Assembly (NCBI RefSeq): GCF_021044425.1
Contig: NZ_JAJNEC010000007.1
Coordinates: 682,001 to 746,000, forward strand
DNA length: 64,000 bases
Source of the DNA: Niabella pedocola
GTDB lineage: Bacteria; Bacteroidota; Bacteroidia; Chitinophagales; Chitinophagaceae
Reading direction: 5' to 3'
The position numbers and the translations under genes are program-made. Positions 43,939-52,680 of the stretch are shown piece after piece. Each line of letters starts with the position of its first letter. Position 1 is the first letter of the stretch. The notes below the pieces were generated by a model. The model saw nothing but the letters and a program-made list of their open reading frames with translations. It had not been told where the DNA came from and searched no databases.

Positions 43939-44358
43939 TCAATTTTGACGGCAATAATAAATGTTATGTATATCTTCAGCAACCCCATCGCTATCCCAGT
44001 CGACCTTTTCTTTATTTAGTTCCAACGTCAATTCGTTGCTGTTCAACGTAACAATCTTGTATTCATTTTCGCCGGAGCCTTCACTCATATACAAGATGCT
44101 ATCCTTTAAATGATAAGAAAATGACCGGTTTGCAAAAGACCCCTTCCATCTTCCCTTTCCGTTCCTGTAAAACTCCAAATAACTATCCTGAGGAGTGATC
44201 TCCCCCGACTGCGTAAATTTAGGGGTCACCTTTTTCCAGCTAACGTGTTCAACTTTCCACGAATAACTTATGGGATCATTTACATTCTTCTTTCCGCAAC
44301 TTATTGATAATAAAACAATGCAGATCAGTTTTATTTTATTAGAAATTTTAATTTTCAT
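43939..44358 (-). CDS. Small lipoprotein, lipocalin-like
   Basis: 139 residues. The signal peptide (IKLICIVLLSISC) ends in a lipobox Cys at 20, followed by GKK. The body is beta-rich with conserved Trp residues (SYSWKVEHVSWKKVTP, YLEFYRNGKGRWKGSF), and the pattern ends in a Glu/Asp-rich strand. It resembles short lipocalin-like lipoproteins of Bacteroidota. The base composition looks more A/T-rich than its neighbours, and it lies between the full and fragmentary ilvE 3' ends, so it may have arrived with the rearrangement. Start at 44358 fits the signal peptide. Function unknown. Confidence 0.75.
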   Translation of the reverse strand: MKIKISNKIKLICIVLLSISCGKKNVNDPISYSWKVEHVSWKKVTPKFTQSGEITPQDSYLEFYRNGKGRWKGSFANRSFSYHLKDSILYMSEGSGENEYKIVTLNSNELTLELNKEKVDWDSDGVAEDIHNIYYCRQN

Positions 44359-44407
44359 AAGCAAGCATATTGTTTGCATGAATATTCGTTCAAGACCAAA
44401 GTTCTTA

Positions 44408-44444
44408 TATAAAACAGATCTGGTTATGCCAGATCTGTTTTATA
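44408..44444 (-). terminator. Terminator of ilvE
   Basis: Perfect 16-bp stem (TATAAAACAGATCTGG with CCAGATCTGTTTTATA) with a 5-base loop, 40 bases after the ilvE stop. It can act on both strands. Confidence 0.8.
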
Positions 44445-44483
44445 ATATACCCCGCCGGTCAAACTCAGCCGCCTTCTTAGACC

Positions 44484-45548
44484 TTATACTTTCTCCAGCC
44501 ACCCGTACGGATCGCCGTGCTTGTTTTCCTTATAATCCAGCAGGTACTTTTTCATCTCGGCGGAAACCGTCATGCTGTCTACATCAAATTCCATCACAAA
44601 ATCCTTATACTTCAGCTCTTTTACATGCGAAATAGTAGCCGCCGTACCACAACCGAATACCTCTTTTAAATTGCCGGCTTTATATGCCTCAATCAGTTCA
44701 TCAATCGACACCCTGCGCTCTTCCACCTTAAAGCCCTGGTCGCGGAACCGCTCCAGCAGGCTCAACCGGGTAATACCACTTAAAATGGTACCATCCGTAA
44801 GATCCGGAGTTACCAGCGTATCTCCGATAATAAACATGATATTCATGGCACCCACCTCCTGTACATATTTGTGCTCCAGGGCATCCATCCACAATACCTG
44901 GTCGTAACCCTGTTTTTTGGCTTCGGCAGATGACAGCAGGGAGGCGGCATAGTTACCACCCGTTTTTGCAAATCCGGTACCGCCGGGGGCAGCCCTGGTA
45001 TATTTCTCCTCGACGTAAATCCGGGCCGGTGCAGAAAAATAAGAACCGGCAGGGCCCGTAATGATCAAGAATTTATAGGAAGATGATTCTTTTACGCCCA
45101 ATGTTTCTTCTGTGGCAAAAAGGAACGGACGAATGTAAAGCGATTCATCATAACCGGAAGGAATAAAATCCTTATCCAGCTCCACCAGCTGTTTCATCCC
45201 ATCAATAAAAATTTCTTCAGGAACGGAAGGCATAGCCAGGCGCTCTGCCGAACGGTTCATCCGCTTCCAGTTTTCATGCGGCCGGAAGATGTGGATATTA
45301 CCATTTTCGTCTTTATGCGCTTTTTGTCCTTCAAATATCGTTTGGGAGTAATGTAGTACAGATAGGGCCGGTAGGAAGCCGAGCGACTGATATGGGCGGA
45401 TATTGACATTTGTCCACTGACCATTCACATAATCCGCTTCCAGCATGTGGTCAGAAAAATACTTTCCAAAACCCAGGTGGTTAAAATCCACCTGCTCAAG
45501 GTTGCTTTTACCGGTTTTCGTTACCGGTATACTCATTGCTTCCACCAT
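44484..45548 (-). CDS. ilvE: Branched-chain amino acid aminotransferase
   Basis: 354 residues of fold-type IV PLP enzymes, BCAT group II size. Substrate segment LSVLHYSQTIFEGQKAHKDE, PLP Lys in TGFAKTGGNYAASLLS near residue 200, YVQEVGAMNIMFIIGDTLVT for the cofactor phosphate, and GTAATISHVKEL near 315 are intact. It performs the last step of leucine, isoleucine and valine synthesis and the first of their breakdown, with 2-oxoglutarate/glutamate. Single gene. A decayed copy of its 3' end lies at 43729-43872. ATG at 45536 is an alternative start. Confidence 0.96.
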   Translation of the reverse strand: MVEAMSIPVTKTGKSNLEQVDFNHLGFGKYFSDHMLEADYVNGQWTNVNIRPYQSLGFLPALSVLHYSQTIFEGQKAHKDENGNIHIFRPHENWKRMNRSAERLAMPSVPEEIFIDGMKQLVELDKDFIPSGYDESLYIRPFLFATEETLGVKESSSYKFLIITGPAGSYFSAPARIYVEEKYTRAAPGGTGFAKTGGNYAASLLSSAEAKKQGYDQVLWMDALEHKYVQEVGAMNIMFIIGDTLVTPDLTDGTILSGITRLSLLERFRDQGFKVEERRVSIDELIEAYKAGNLKEVFGCGTAATISHVKELKYKDFVMEFDVDSMTVSAEMKKYLLDYKENKHGDPYGWLEKV

Positions 45549-45639
45549 AAAATATTATTTTTGATCCCGATACCTTTTCGGGTAATGCGAAGATACGAAA
45601 AGCCTTAACGCAAAAATCCTGATCAGGCATTGAAGGTTG

Positions 45640-46113
45640 AACCACATAGACACATAGGCAAACAAATGCATGGTAACAAAGAAATATCTTGATGACCTTA
45701 CATACGAAGTATTGGGCTGTGCTATTGAAGTGCACAAACAGTTAGGTCCCGCCCTGCTGGAAAGCGTTTATGAAATTTGCTTTACAAGGGAGTTGAGCCT
45801 TAGAAATATTGAGTTCAAAACCCAGATCAATGTGCCTGTTACCTACAAGGGAATCGATCTGGAAGCAAAATTGAGACTTGATGTATTGATAGCGGATATC
45901 TTGTGTGTAGAACTAAAAGCCCAGGAGGGCTTTCTACCGATTCATGATGCTGTATTGTTATCGTACATGCAAATGCTTCAAAAACCCAAAGGAATGCTGA
46001 TAAACTTTCATTGTACCAATATTTTTAAATATGGGCAAAAAACATTGGTGAATGCTTTATTTTCACAATTACCGGATAGATAACATAGGAATCGGCTATG
46101 TGTCTATGTGGTT
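45640..46113. mobile_element. Putative 474-bp unit: GxxExxY gene enclosed by inverted repeats
   Basis: AACCACATAGACACATAG (45640-45657) and its exact complement CTATGTGTCTATGTGGTT (46096-46113) bracket one small gene with almost no spare DNA (12 bases left, 12 right of the coding region). Outside, TTGA/TTGAA continues the symmetry with one indel. No target-site duplication and no transposase are visible. The structure looks like a miniature repeated unit or a hairpin-protected cassette; mobility is inferred. Confidence 0.5.
45670..46083 (+). CDS. GxxExxY-family protein (PDDEXK-like fold)
   Basis: 137 residues. The name-giving motif is GPALLESVYEICF (residues 26-38), preceded by VLGCAIEVHKQL and followed by the nuclease-like core LRLDVLIADILCVELKAQEG, in which Asp and Glu-x-Lys stand as in PDDEXK enzymes. 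The end PKGMLINFHCTNIFKYG is also typical. Function is unknown for the family. It is flanked tightly by the 18-bp inverted repeats and lies between ilvE and an unrelated operon. An overlapping ATG four bases earlier is in another frame. Confidence 0.88.
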   Translation: MVTKKYLDDLTYEVLGCAIEVHKQLGPALLESVYEICFTRELSLRNIEFKTQINVPVTYKGIDLEAKLRLDVLIADILCVELKAQEGFLPIHDAVLLSYMQMLQKPKGMLINFHCTNIFKYGQKTLVNALFSQLPDR

Positions 46114-46128
46114 TCAAAAAGTATCAAA

Positions 46129-46677
46129 ATGAGTCTGAATAAAATTGATCTGTCGCCCCAGTTGATCGCGCGATTGTATCCCAAATCCCTGTCAATAGAT
46201 CCTACAACCCAGGCCCCGCCTGCTGCGCGGCCGGAACCTTCAGCAGAGGCCTCCGTTGAAGAAGTACCGGCTGTGGCTGCGCCTGCCGACTGGAAATCGC
46301 TGGGTGGGAATAAAAAAAACATATTGGTGATGGTGCATTATCCCAACGACCTGCACCTGCCCGATACTGCTTTTCAATTTCTTTCGCAGTTGCTCAATGC
46401 CTGCAAATTCACCCCCAATGACGTGGCCATCGTAAACCGCCATCACTACCCCGGACTGGACTATAAAGAAATGACAGATCATTTTCAGAGCAGCCACCTG
46501 CTACTGTTTGGCACTACAACGGCTACCGTTGGTCTTCCTTTCGAAATTCCGCAATACCAGGTACAGCAATTTGACGGACTCACCGTAGTGCATGCGCCCG
46601 CCCTGCATGAACTTAAAGAAGATAAACCGGCCAAGACCCAGCTTTGGGCCAGTCTTAAAAAAATGTTCAATATATGA
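46129..46677 (+). CDS. Conserved hypothetical protein in the rdgB operon
   Basis: 182 residues, cytosolic. A Pro/Ala/Glu linker (residues 25-55: APPAARPEPSAEASVEEVPA) separates a short N-terminal helix from an alpha/beta domain (NILVMVHYPNDLHLPDTAFQ; FLSQLLNACKFTPNDVAIVN; HLLLFGTT). This pattern is common in Bacteroidota proteins encoded just upstream of the purine-NTP pyrophosphatase. It overlaps rdgB by the ATGA quartet, so translation is coupled. No enzyme motif is evident. Start at 46129; the frame is open seven codons further into the inverted repeat. Confidence 0.8.
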   Translation: MSLNKIDLSPQLIARLYPKSLSIDPTTQAPPAARPEPSAEASVEEVPAVAAPADWKSLGGNKKNILVMVHYPNDLHLPDTAFQFLSQLLNACKFTPNDVAIVNRHHYPGLDYKEMTDHFQSSHLLLFGTTTATVGLPFEIPQYQVQQFDGLTVVHAPALHELKEDKPAKTQLWASLKKMFNI

Positions 46678-47267
46678 TCGAACTCATTTTTGCTACCAAT
46701 AATGATAATAAAGTGCGGGAGATCCGGCAGGCATTACCGGAAGGGTTTTCAATTATCAGCTTACAGGAAGCCGGTATTTTGAAGGATATTCCGGAACCCC
46801 ACCCCACCCTGGAGGCCAATGCCACCGAAAAATCAACCGTTATCTACGAGCTTACCGGGAAAAACTGCTTCAGCGAAGACAGCGGCCTGGAAACGGCAGC
46901 ACTCAATGGTGCACCTGGGGTGCGCAGCGCCCGCTTTGCCGACGGGGAACCACAGTATGCCTCCAATACCGATAAACTACTCGCCCTGTTAAACGGAAAA
47001 GAGGATCGCAGCGCCCGGTTCAAAACGGTTATTTCATTAATAATCAATGGAGAAGAAGCTCTTTTTGAAGGCACTTGTGAAGGAACCATAGCCCGGGAGC
47101 CCCTGGGTACCGGCGGCTTTGGCTACGACCCCGTATTTATCCCGGACGGCAGTACCAAAACATTTGGCCAGATGAGCCTGGAAGAAAAACAGGAATTTAG
47201 TCACCGGAAGAAAGCAGTTAAAAAACTGGTGGTATATTTGACAAATCTTGCTGGTAAAAAAATGTAG
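46674..47267 (+). CDS. rdgB: RdgB/HAM1 non-canonical purine NTP pyrophosphatase
   Basis: 197 residues. FATNNDNKVREIRQAL (residues 5-20), ATEKSTVIYELTGKNCFSED (Lys and Asp of the active site), GAPGVRSARFAD, EGTCEGTIAREPLGTGGFGY and DPVFIP are the family's blocks. It hydrolyses ITP, dITP and XTP to monophosphates and so keeps deaminated purines out of nucleic acids. It is coupled to the hypothetical gene upstream by a 4-base overlap. Confidence 0.96.
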   Translation: MIELIFATNNDNKVREIRQALPEGFSIISLQEAGILKDIPEPHPTLEANATEKSTVIYELTGKNCFSEDSGLETAALNGAPGVRSARFADGEPQYASNTDKLLALLNGKEDRSARFKTVISLIINGEEALFEGTCEGTIAREPLGTGGFGYDPVFIPDGSTKTFGQMSLEEKQEFSHRKKAVKKLVVYLTNLAGKKM

Positions 47268-47353
47268 CAGCGCCGGTTAGAAAGGGGTTCGCCAGTGTCC
47301 TGGAACCCACATAAAATCTGACCAGGGGCCTACTTTTTAAAAAATTTAAAAAT

Positions 47354-47944
47354 TTGAATACAGAAAGCAACCATATTATACCGGACAGCGACTTAATAAA
47401 AGGATGTATTGACGGAGATCGAAGGATGCAGGAAGAACTATACCGGCGTTTTTCTCCCAAAATGTACGCTGTTTGCCTGCGTTATGCTTCCAATGCCGAA
47501 GAGGCACAGGATATATTGCAGGACGCGTTCATTAAGGTTTATAAAAAGCTGGATAGCTTTCGCGGGGACGGATCATTTGAAGGATGGGTGCGCCGTATTT
47601 TTGTAAACACGGCCATTGAACATTTCCGCAGAAAGAAGTACCTGCAGCCGGTAACAGAAAAGGAAGAGAATACTATCGAAGGGAAATATGTTTCCGTATT
47701 GGACGAACTAGCTGAAAAGGATATTTTACAACTGATCACGCAATTATCTCCCGGTTACCGGACGGTATTTAACATGTATGTGGTGGAAGGTTACTCGCAT
47801 AAAGAAATCGGCGACATGTTGGGTATCAGTGAAGGAACCAGTAAATCGCAGCTTTCGCGTGCAAAAGCGATCCTGCAGGATCTTGTAAAAAAATACATTG
47901 AGAATAAAGACAAAATAGATACCGTAAGCAATGAACAGCCATAA
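47354..47944 (+). CDS. ECF sigma-70 factor
   Basis: 196 residues. DSDLIKGCIDGDRRMQEELY, YASNAEEAQDILQDAFIKVY and LDSFRGDGSFEGWVRRIFVN form region 2, and LSPGYRTVFNMYVVEGYSHK then EIGDMLGISEGTSKSQLSRA form region 4. It is of the RpoE-like sigma-70 group, not the FecR-linked group. No ATG lies before the conserved N-terminus, so I use the TTG at 47354. It overlaps the following gene by 14 bases, which points to that product as its anti-sigma factor. Confidence 0.92.
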   Translation: MNTESNHIIPDSDLIKGCIDGDRRMQEELYRRFSPKMYAVCLRYASNAEEAQDILQDAFIKVYKKLDSFRGDGSFEGWVRRIFVNTAIEHFRRKKYLQPVTEKEENTIEGKYVSVLDELAEKDILQLITQLSPGYRTVFNMYVVEGYSHKEIGDMLGISEGTSKSQLSRAKAILQDLVKKYIENKDKIDTVSNEQP

Positions 47945-48770
47945 ATTATATGACTATCAGGTAACGCCGCCGGCTGAGGCTTGGAAAAATATTGCAGGAG
48001 AACTGGACGTCCTGCAGGCGTTAAAACCACTGGGGCAGCAATTACAGGCCATGGAAACCCCACCGCCTGCTGCTGCCTGGGATCATATCCTGAACCATCT
48101 CGAAGATGAGCATTCCTTCAGCAATGTTGCAGAACGATTACGGGGCTTTGAAATGGCACCACCGGCCGCTCTCTGGAGCAAAATAGACGAGGCGCTGGAT
48201 GCTGCAAAACCCGTGTCAACACTCGCCCCCGTACGAAAAGGAAATTTTAACTGGTCGAAATACGCAGTAGCAGCCTGCATTGTAGGACTACTGGGTTTCG
48301 GAGTTTTTCACCTGGTTGAAAAATCCAACAGGGATACGATAGGTTTGGCAGAGCGCTTTAAGGAAAAACAGGATTTAAGTACCCCTACCTTAGCCTTAGA
48401 GGATCCCAAAGACAAACCGGCGGTTAAACCGCATCCGGAAACCGGGCATAGTCTGGCCCTTAACGAAACACCCGTTAAAGCTTCGCAGATAAAAACCCCC
48501 GCGGGTAATACGTATAAAACAACCCTGGAGCGGAACAAAGCCATCGAGGGCCGGTATATCATGCTGATGACCGAAGACGGGAATGTGGTGCGTATGTCTA
48601 AAAAACTGGGCAATATGGCCGATTGTGTAGCAGGTGAAAACAGCGGCGAGGCCTGCAATTACCAGATCGAAAAATGGCAGAAAGAAATGGCCAAGGCTCC
48701 TGTAGCGGCCACACCGGATAACTTTCTCGATCTCCTGGAACTGGCCAAAACCGAAAACGCAGGGTTATAA
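47931..48770 (+). CDS. Probable membrane anti-sigma factor with repeated PP-AW motifs
   Basis: 279 residues. Three degenerate repeats in the cytoplasmic part carry Pro-Pro and Ala-x-Trp: TPPAEAWKNIAGELD (12-26), ETPPPAAAWDHILNHLED (42-59) and MAPPAALWSKIDEALDA (75-91). A single membrane segment follows near residues 110-126 (YAVAACIVGLLGFGVFHLV), then a Lys/Pro-rich linker and a periplasmic domain with two Cys (MADCVAGENSGEACNY). It overlaps the sigma gene by 14 bases. I do not recognise a named anti-sigma domain; the role is inferred from topology and coupling. Confidence 0.75.
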   Translation: MNSHKLYDYQVTPPAEAWKNIAGELDVLQALKPLGQQLQAMETPPPAAAWDHILNHLEDEHSFSNVAERLRGFEMAPPAALWSKIDEALDAAKPVSTLAPVRKGNFNWSKYAVAACIVGLLGFGVFHLVEKSNRDTIGLAERFKEKQDLSTPTLALEDPKDKPAVKPHPETGHSLALNETPVKASQIKTPAGNTYKTTLERNKAIEGRYIMLMTEDGNVVRMSKKLGNMADCVAGENSGEACNYQIEKWQKEMAKAPVAATPDNFLDLLELAKTENAGL

Positions 48771-48849
48771 CCCAGCTCCCGGAGTTGCATTTGACAACAG
48801 GCATATAAAACAGCTCAACCCTGTTATCCCGCTATAAAATGATACTTTA

Positions 48850-48877
48850 AATCTTATCTTCGGATAAGATTTTTTTT
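48850..48877 (+). terminator. Terminator of the sigma/anti-sigma operon
   Basis: AATCTTATC and GATAAGATT arms around a stable TTCG tetraloop, then eight T. A textbook intrinsic terminator 80 bases after the anti-sigma stop. Confidence 0.9.
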
Positions 48878-49046
48878 GCCTTCACCGGGCGTTTTTCCTG
48901 GACAATGCACCTCAACGCCGGAGATCCTGCCAAATGGCAAAATAAGGTTGTACGAAGCATGGCAATGGACCAGCGGCGATCGTTCTGCAGGAAACTCCTT
49001 CATTGAAAAATAATAACCGTTTACATTTGCAGCTCGAATACATCCC

Positions 49047-49502
49047 ATGGCCAGAATAAAGATCACATTACCAGAAATCTTCCCTTTCTCCTGCACCATA
49101 CCGGTAAGAATTACCGATATTAATTATGGAGGGCATGCGGGCAATGATGCCCTGCTGGGTATGATCCACGAAGCACGGGTTCAGTTCCTGAGCCGGATCG
49201 GATATACCGAACTTTCGATGGAAGGCGTAGGACTGATTATGGCGGACGTAGCCATTGAGTTTAAAAACGAAGCCTTTATGGGAGAAACCCTCCTTGTATC
49301 GGTGGCTGCCGGCGATTTCCAGCGGGTGGGCTTTGATTTGTATTACCGGGTCGAAAAAGAGATGGAAGGCAAAAAGGTTCCGGTTGTATTTGCCAAAACA
49401 GGTATGGTTTGTTTCGATTACACCCAGCGTAAGATGGCGCCCATACCCGCAGCGGCCTTGCAGAAACTGATGCAGATGGCACCCAACAACGGGCAGCAGT
49501 AA
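49047..49502 (+). CDS. Hotdog-fold acyl-CoA thioesterase
   Basis: 151 residues. PVRITDINYGGHAGNDALLG (residues 19-38) is the 4-hydroxybenzoyl-CoA thioesterase signature with the catalytic Asp and the GH-N pair. The central helix MIHEARVQFLSRIGYTE and strands VAIEFKNEAFMGETLLVSVA follow. It hydrolyses acyl-CoA esters in the cytosol; preferred chain is unknown. Lone gene converging with parE. Confidence 0.87.
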   Translation: MARIKITLPEIFPFSCTIPVRITDINYGGHAGNDALLGMIHEARVQFLSRIGYTELSMEGVGLIMADVAIEFKNEAFMGETLLVSVAAGDFQRVGFDLYYRVEKEMEGKKVPVVFAKTGMVCFDYTQRKMAPIPAAALQKLMQMAPNNGQQ

Positions 49503-49545
49503 TGCAATCGCCTGTATTTTCATCCACGTTGCCCCATAAAGAAAA

Positions 49546-49574
49546 TGGCTGTACCAACTTTATTGATACAGCCA
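49546..49574. terminator. Possible bidirectional terminator between thioesterase and parE
   Basis: TGGCTGTA and TACAGCCA arms with a 13-base loop between two convergent stops, followed by an A/T-rich stretch. Moderate stem only. Confidence 0.45.
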
Positions 49575-49602
49575 CTCAATATTTTAATACATCTGCCGGT
49601 AC

Positions 49603-51510
49603 TTAAGCCGCGGCCTCTTCCTCCGCCTGATCGATCTCTACCACCAGGTTATCGATGATAAACTCCTGGCGATCCATGGTATTTTTACCCATATAATATT
49701 CCAGCAATTGCTGTATATGATCTCCCTGCTCCAGGCGCATTAACTGTTTGCGCATATCCCCTGCAATGAACTGGGCAAATTCTTCCGGGCTGATCTCCCC
49801 GAGTCCTTTAAAACGGGTTACTTCCGGTTTACCCGTCAATTTCCGGATGGCTGCTCTTTTTTCCGCCTCGCTGTAACAGTAAATCGTTTCTTTCTTGTCA
49901 CGTACACGAAACAGCGGCGTTTCCAGCACATACACTTTCTCCTGTTTTACCAGTTCCGGAAAGAACTGGAGGAAGAAGGTCATGATCAGCAGCCGGATGT
50001 GCATCCCGTCCACATCCGCATCCGTAGCAATGACAATATTATTAAACCGCAACCCTTCCATTCCCTCTTCAATATTGAGTGCATGTTGCAAAAGGTTGAA
50101 CTCTTCATTTTCATATACCACCTTTTTCGTAAGTCCGAAACTGTTCAATGGCTTTCCCCGCAGGCTGAACACCGCCTGTGTTTCTACATTCCGGGCCTTG
50201 GTAATAGAACCACTGGCACTATCTCCTTCCGTGATAAAAATGGTGGTTTCGTTCTGCTTGGCAATGTACTCTTCCTTATTCTTTGCCGGCGGCTCCTCGT
50301 TTAAATGTACGCGGCAGTCCCGCAGTTTGCGGTTATGCAGGTTTGCTTTCTTTGCCCGTTCATTGGCCAGCTTTTTAATCCCTGCAAGATCTTTACGTTC
50401 CCGCTCACTTTGCTCGATCCGCTTCTTCAGCATTTCTGCAATTGACGGATTTTTGTGCAGAAAATTATCCAGCTCCCGGGAAAGGAAATCCCCAATAAAC
50501 TGCTTCATGCTGGGACCATTGATATCCACGTTCTGCGATCCGAGCTTTGTTTTGGTCTGGCTTTCGAATACCGGTTCCACCACTCTAACGGCAACAGCGC
50601 CTACAATGGCCCCGCGGATATCCGAGGCTTCATAGTCCTTTTTATAAAATTCGCGGATGGTTTTTACAAACGCTTCCCGGAAGGCCTGCTGGTGGGTTCC
50701 GCCCTGTGTGGTATGCTGACCATTTACGAAACTGTACAATTCCTCCCCGTAGTCATTCCCGTGGGTAACGGCCACTTCAATATCCTCCCCTTTCAGATGA
50801 ATGATCGGGTAGCGGATCTCATCTTCATTGGTCTTGCGTTGCAACAGATCCAGCAACCCGTTGCGGCTAAGATAGGTTTTGCCGTTAAAAACGATCTTTA
50901 ACCCTGCATTCAGAAAACAATAGTTCCAGATCAGGTTTTCGAGGAACTCCGGGTGAAATTTGAAGTTTTTAAAGATGGTATCGTCGGGGATGAAGGTAAC
51001 CATGGTTCCGTTGCCTTCCCCGGTTTTTCCCTCCTTGCTTTCTTTTATTAAGACCCCACGCTCAAATTCAGCGGTTTTATCCTTCCCGTCCCGCACGGCA
51101 ACCACTTTAAAATAATTGCTCAGCGCATTCACCGCCTTGGTACCCACCCCGTTCAATCCTACGGATTTCTGGAAGGCCCTGCTGTCGTACTTCGCCCCGG
51201 TATTGATCTTACTCACTACATCCACCACTTTCCCCAACGGTATGCCACGTCCATAATCCCGGACGGTAACGGTATTGTCCTTGATGGTTAGCTCAATGGT
51301 TTTGCCGTAGCCCATCATGTACTCGTCGATACAGTTATCCATTACCTCCTTTACCAGTACATAGATCCCGTCGTCTGGACTACTGCCATCGCCTAATTTC
51401 CCGATATACATCCCCGGACGAAGACGGATATGCTCTTTCCAATCCAGACTTTTGATACTATCCTCGTCGTATGTTACTCCTGCCTTTGGTGCTGCCATTT
51501 CTTTTGCCAT
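49603..51510 (-). CDS. parE: DNA topoisomerase IV subunit B (GyrB/ParE family)
   Basis: 635 residues. The GHKL ATPase part has EVMDNCIDEYMMGYGKTIEL, VRDYGRGIPLGKV and SVGLNGVGTKAVNALSNYFK; the transducer has NGQHTTQGGTHQQAFREAF; the TOPRIM domain has FITEGDSASGSITKARN and ATDADVDGMHIRLLIMTFFL; the C-terminus has TRFKGLGEISPEEFAQ. Size and the fragment KEHIRLRPGMYIGKL indicate ParE rather than the longer GyrB. It decatenates chromosomes together with ParC, whose gene is not in the window. Normal length and all catalytic residues are present. Confidence 0.9.
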   Translation of the reverse strand: MAKEMAAPKAGVTYDEDSIKSLDWKEHIRLRPGMYIGKLGDGSSPDDGIYVLVKEVMDNCIDEYMMGYGKTIELTIKDNTVTVRDYGRGIPLGKVVDVVSKINTGAKYDSRAFQKSVGLNGVGTKAVNALSNYFKVVAVRDGKDKTAEFERGVLIKESKEGKTGEGNGTMVTFIPDDTIFKNFKFHPEFLENLIWNYCFLNAGLKIVFNGKTYLSRNGLLDLLQRKTNEDEIRYPIIHLKGEDIEVAVTHGNDYGEELYSFVNGQHTTQGGTHQQAFREAFVKTIREFYKKDYEASDIRGAIVGAVAVRVVEPVFESQTKTKLGSQNVDINGPSMKQFIGDFLSRELDNFLHKNPSIAEMLKKRIEQSERERKDLAGIKKLANERAKKANLHNRKLRDCRVHLNEEPPAKNKEEYIAKQNETTIFITEGDSASGSITKARNVETQAVFSLRGKPLNSFGLTKKVVYENEEFNLLQHALNIEEGMEGLRFNNIVIATDADVDGMHIRLLIMTFFLQFFPELVKQEKVYVLETPLFRVRDKKETIYCYSEAEKRAAIRKLTGKPEVTRFKGLGEISPEEFAQFIAGDMRKQLMRLEQGDHIQQLLEYYMGKNTMDRQEFIIDNLVVEIDQAEEEAAA

Positions 51511-51802
51511 GAATCAAATCCTTTTTAAAATACTGTATTTCAATCCGTTCATTTTACAGCCCGGAATGAAACGCCCAAATGTAAAAAGATTTTGGGAGAT
51601 TAATGACTGATTTTCTCAACACAAACCTTCCAGCCGGTTTAAACCTCTAATAACAAATTGTGCAGATCCGCGAACCGGTTATAAGAATGTGGCCAGCTCC
51701 ATTCCAAATAGTCCCCCGCCTGTCTGCCTTTATTATGAAATGTTGTTCAGGTCCTGTTGCGTTTCGGGGTAGCTTTACGTTTTTGTATAAAAATACCATG
51801 CT

Positions 51803-52531
51803 ATGAGAAGAATGCTTTTCGTTTTGTTAGTGGCCGCCCTTGCAATTGCCTGCCAAAAGCCAACACGCGCTGATTTGAATCCTGAAAATGCGATAATTGC
51901 CGGTGATTTTATCACAAAAAACTACTCCAGCGATGCGGTGCAACTCTATCTCCGGGATGTACAAAATGCACAGCACCACCGCCACAACAACCCGGCAATC
52001 GACTCCCAGCAACTTGCCTCCACGCTAAAAATATTCCAGGCTGTTTATGATTTAAATACCCCGGAAACGCAATATATTTTCAATACGCGAAAAATCCATT
52101 CGCGGCACTGCTTTAGCACGGGCTCGATCCTTTTAAAAGTAGATACCGCACAGCCGGAAATAAAACAACTTGCTGCCGGAAAAATTCCTACCGGCAGCCC
52201 CGTTCTTGACAATATACTCTTAAAATACCAGTTTGATTCTGTACGGCTGGTTTATGGATATCCCCAATTCAACTGGCTATCAATCAATACATCTCAACTA
52301 TTGAATACCCTTCCTATCTTTAACGAGCTGAAACAGATTCCATCCATTCTGATAGCGGAACAAAATGGCGGATGTTTTGACGGCGACAATATTGTTCTTT
52401 TGAAGGAACAGGATGCCATAAAGATCACCTTCTCTGAAGGCGGCGGCGATTGCCCTGCAGGCTGCACGTTCCGGAAGTATTGGGATTTCCGTGTTAAGAA
52501 TGGCACTGCTACCTATTTAGGTACACATTAA
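51803..52531 (+). CDS. Lipoprotein of unknown function
   Basis: 242 residues with a lipobox Cys at 17 (VAALAIAC). The first half is helical and His-rich (NAQHHRHNNPAIDSQQLAST); a C-terminal block has Cys residues in GGCFDGDNIVLL and GGGDCPAGCTFRKYWDFRV, which may form disulfides. I recognise no family. Single gene divergent from parE with a 292-base gap in which I see nothing specific. Confidence 0.75.
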   Translation: MRRMLFVLLVAALAIACQKPTRADLNPENAIIAGDFITKNYSSDAVQLYLRDVQNAQHHRHNNPAIDSQQLASTLKIFQAVYDLNTPETQYIFNTRKIHSRHCFSTGSILLKVDTAQPEIKQLAAGKIPTGSPVLDNILLKYQFDSVRLVYGYPQFNWLSINTSQLLNTLPIFNELKQIPSILIAEQNGGCFDGDNIVLLKEQDAIKITFSEGGGDCPAGCTFRKYWDFRVKNGTATYLGTH

Positions 52532-52680
52532 TGTTTTGATTTAAGCAATAAATATCCCTATCATTTTATAAACAGTCTGGAATGCAATGATCATTCCGCT
52601 GAAGACTGGTGCTTTCAGCAAACGGCTGCCAGATACGGATCTGCTTCCAAAGAACGCACGGGTTATAAGCTCCTTTTTCC

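Noticed and set aside
49895..50635. 246-codon plus-strand frame inside parE
   Set aside because: Ser/Arg/Phe-rich antisense shadow of conserved ParE codons.
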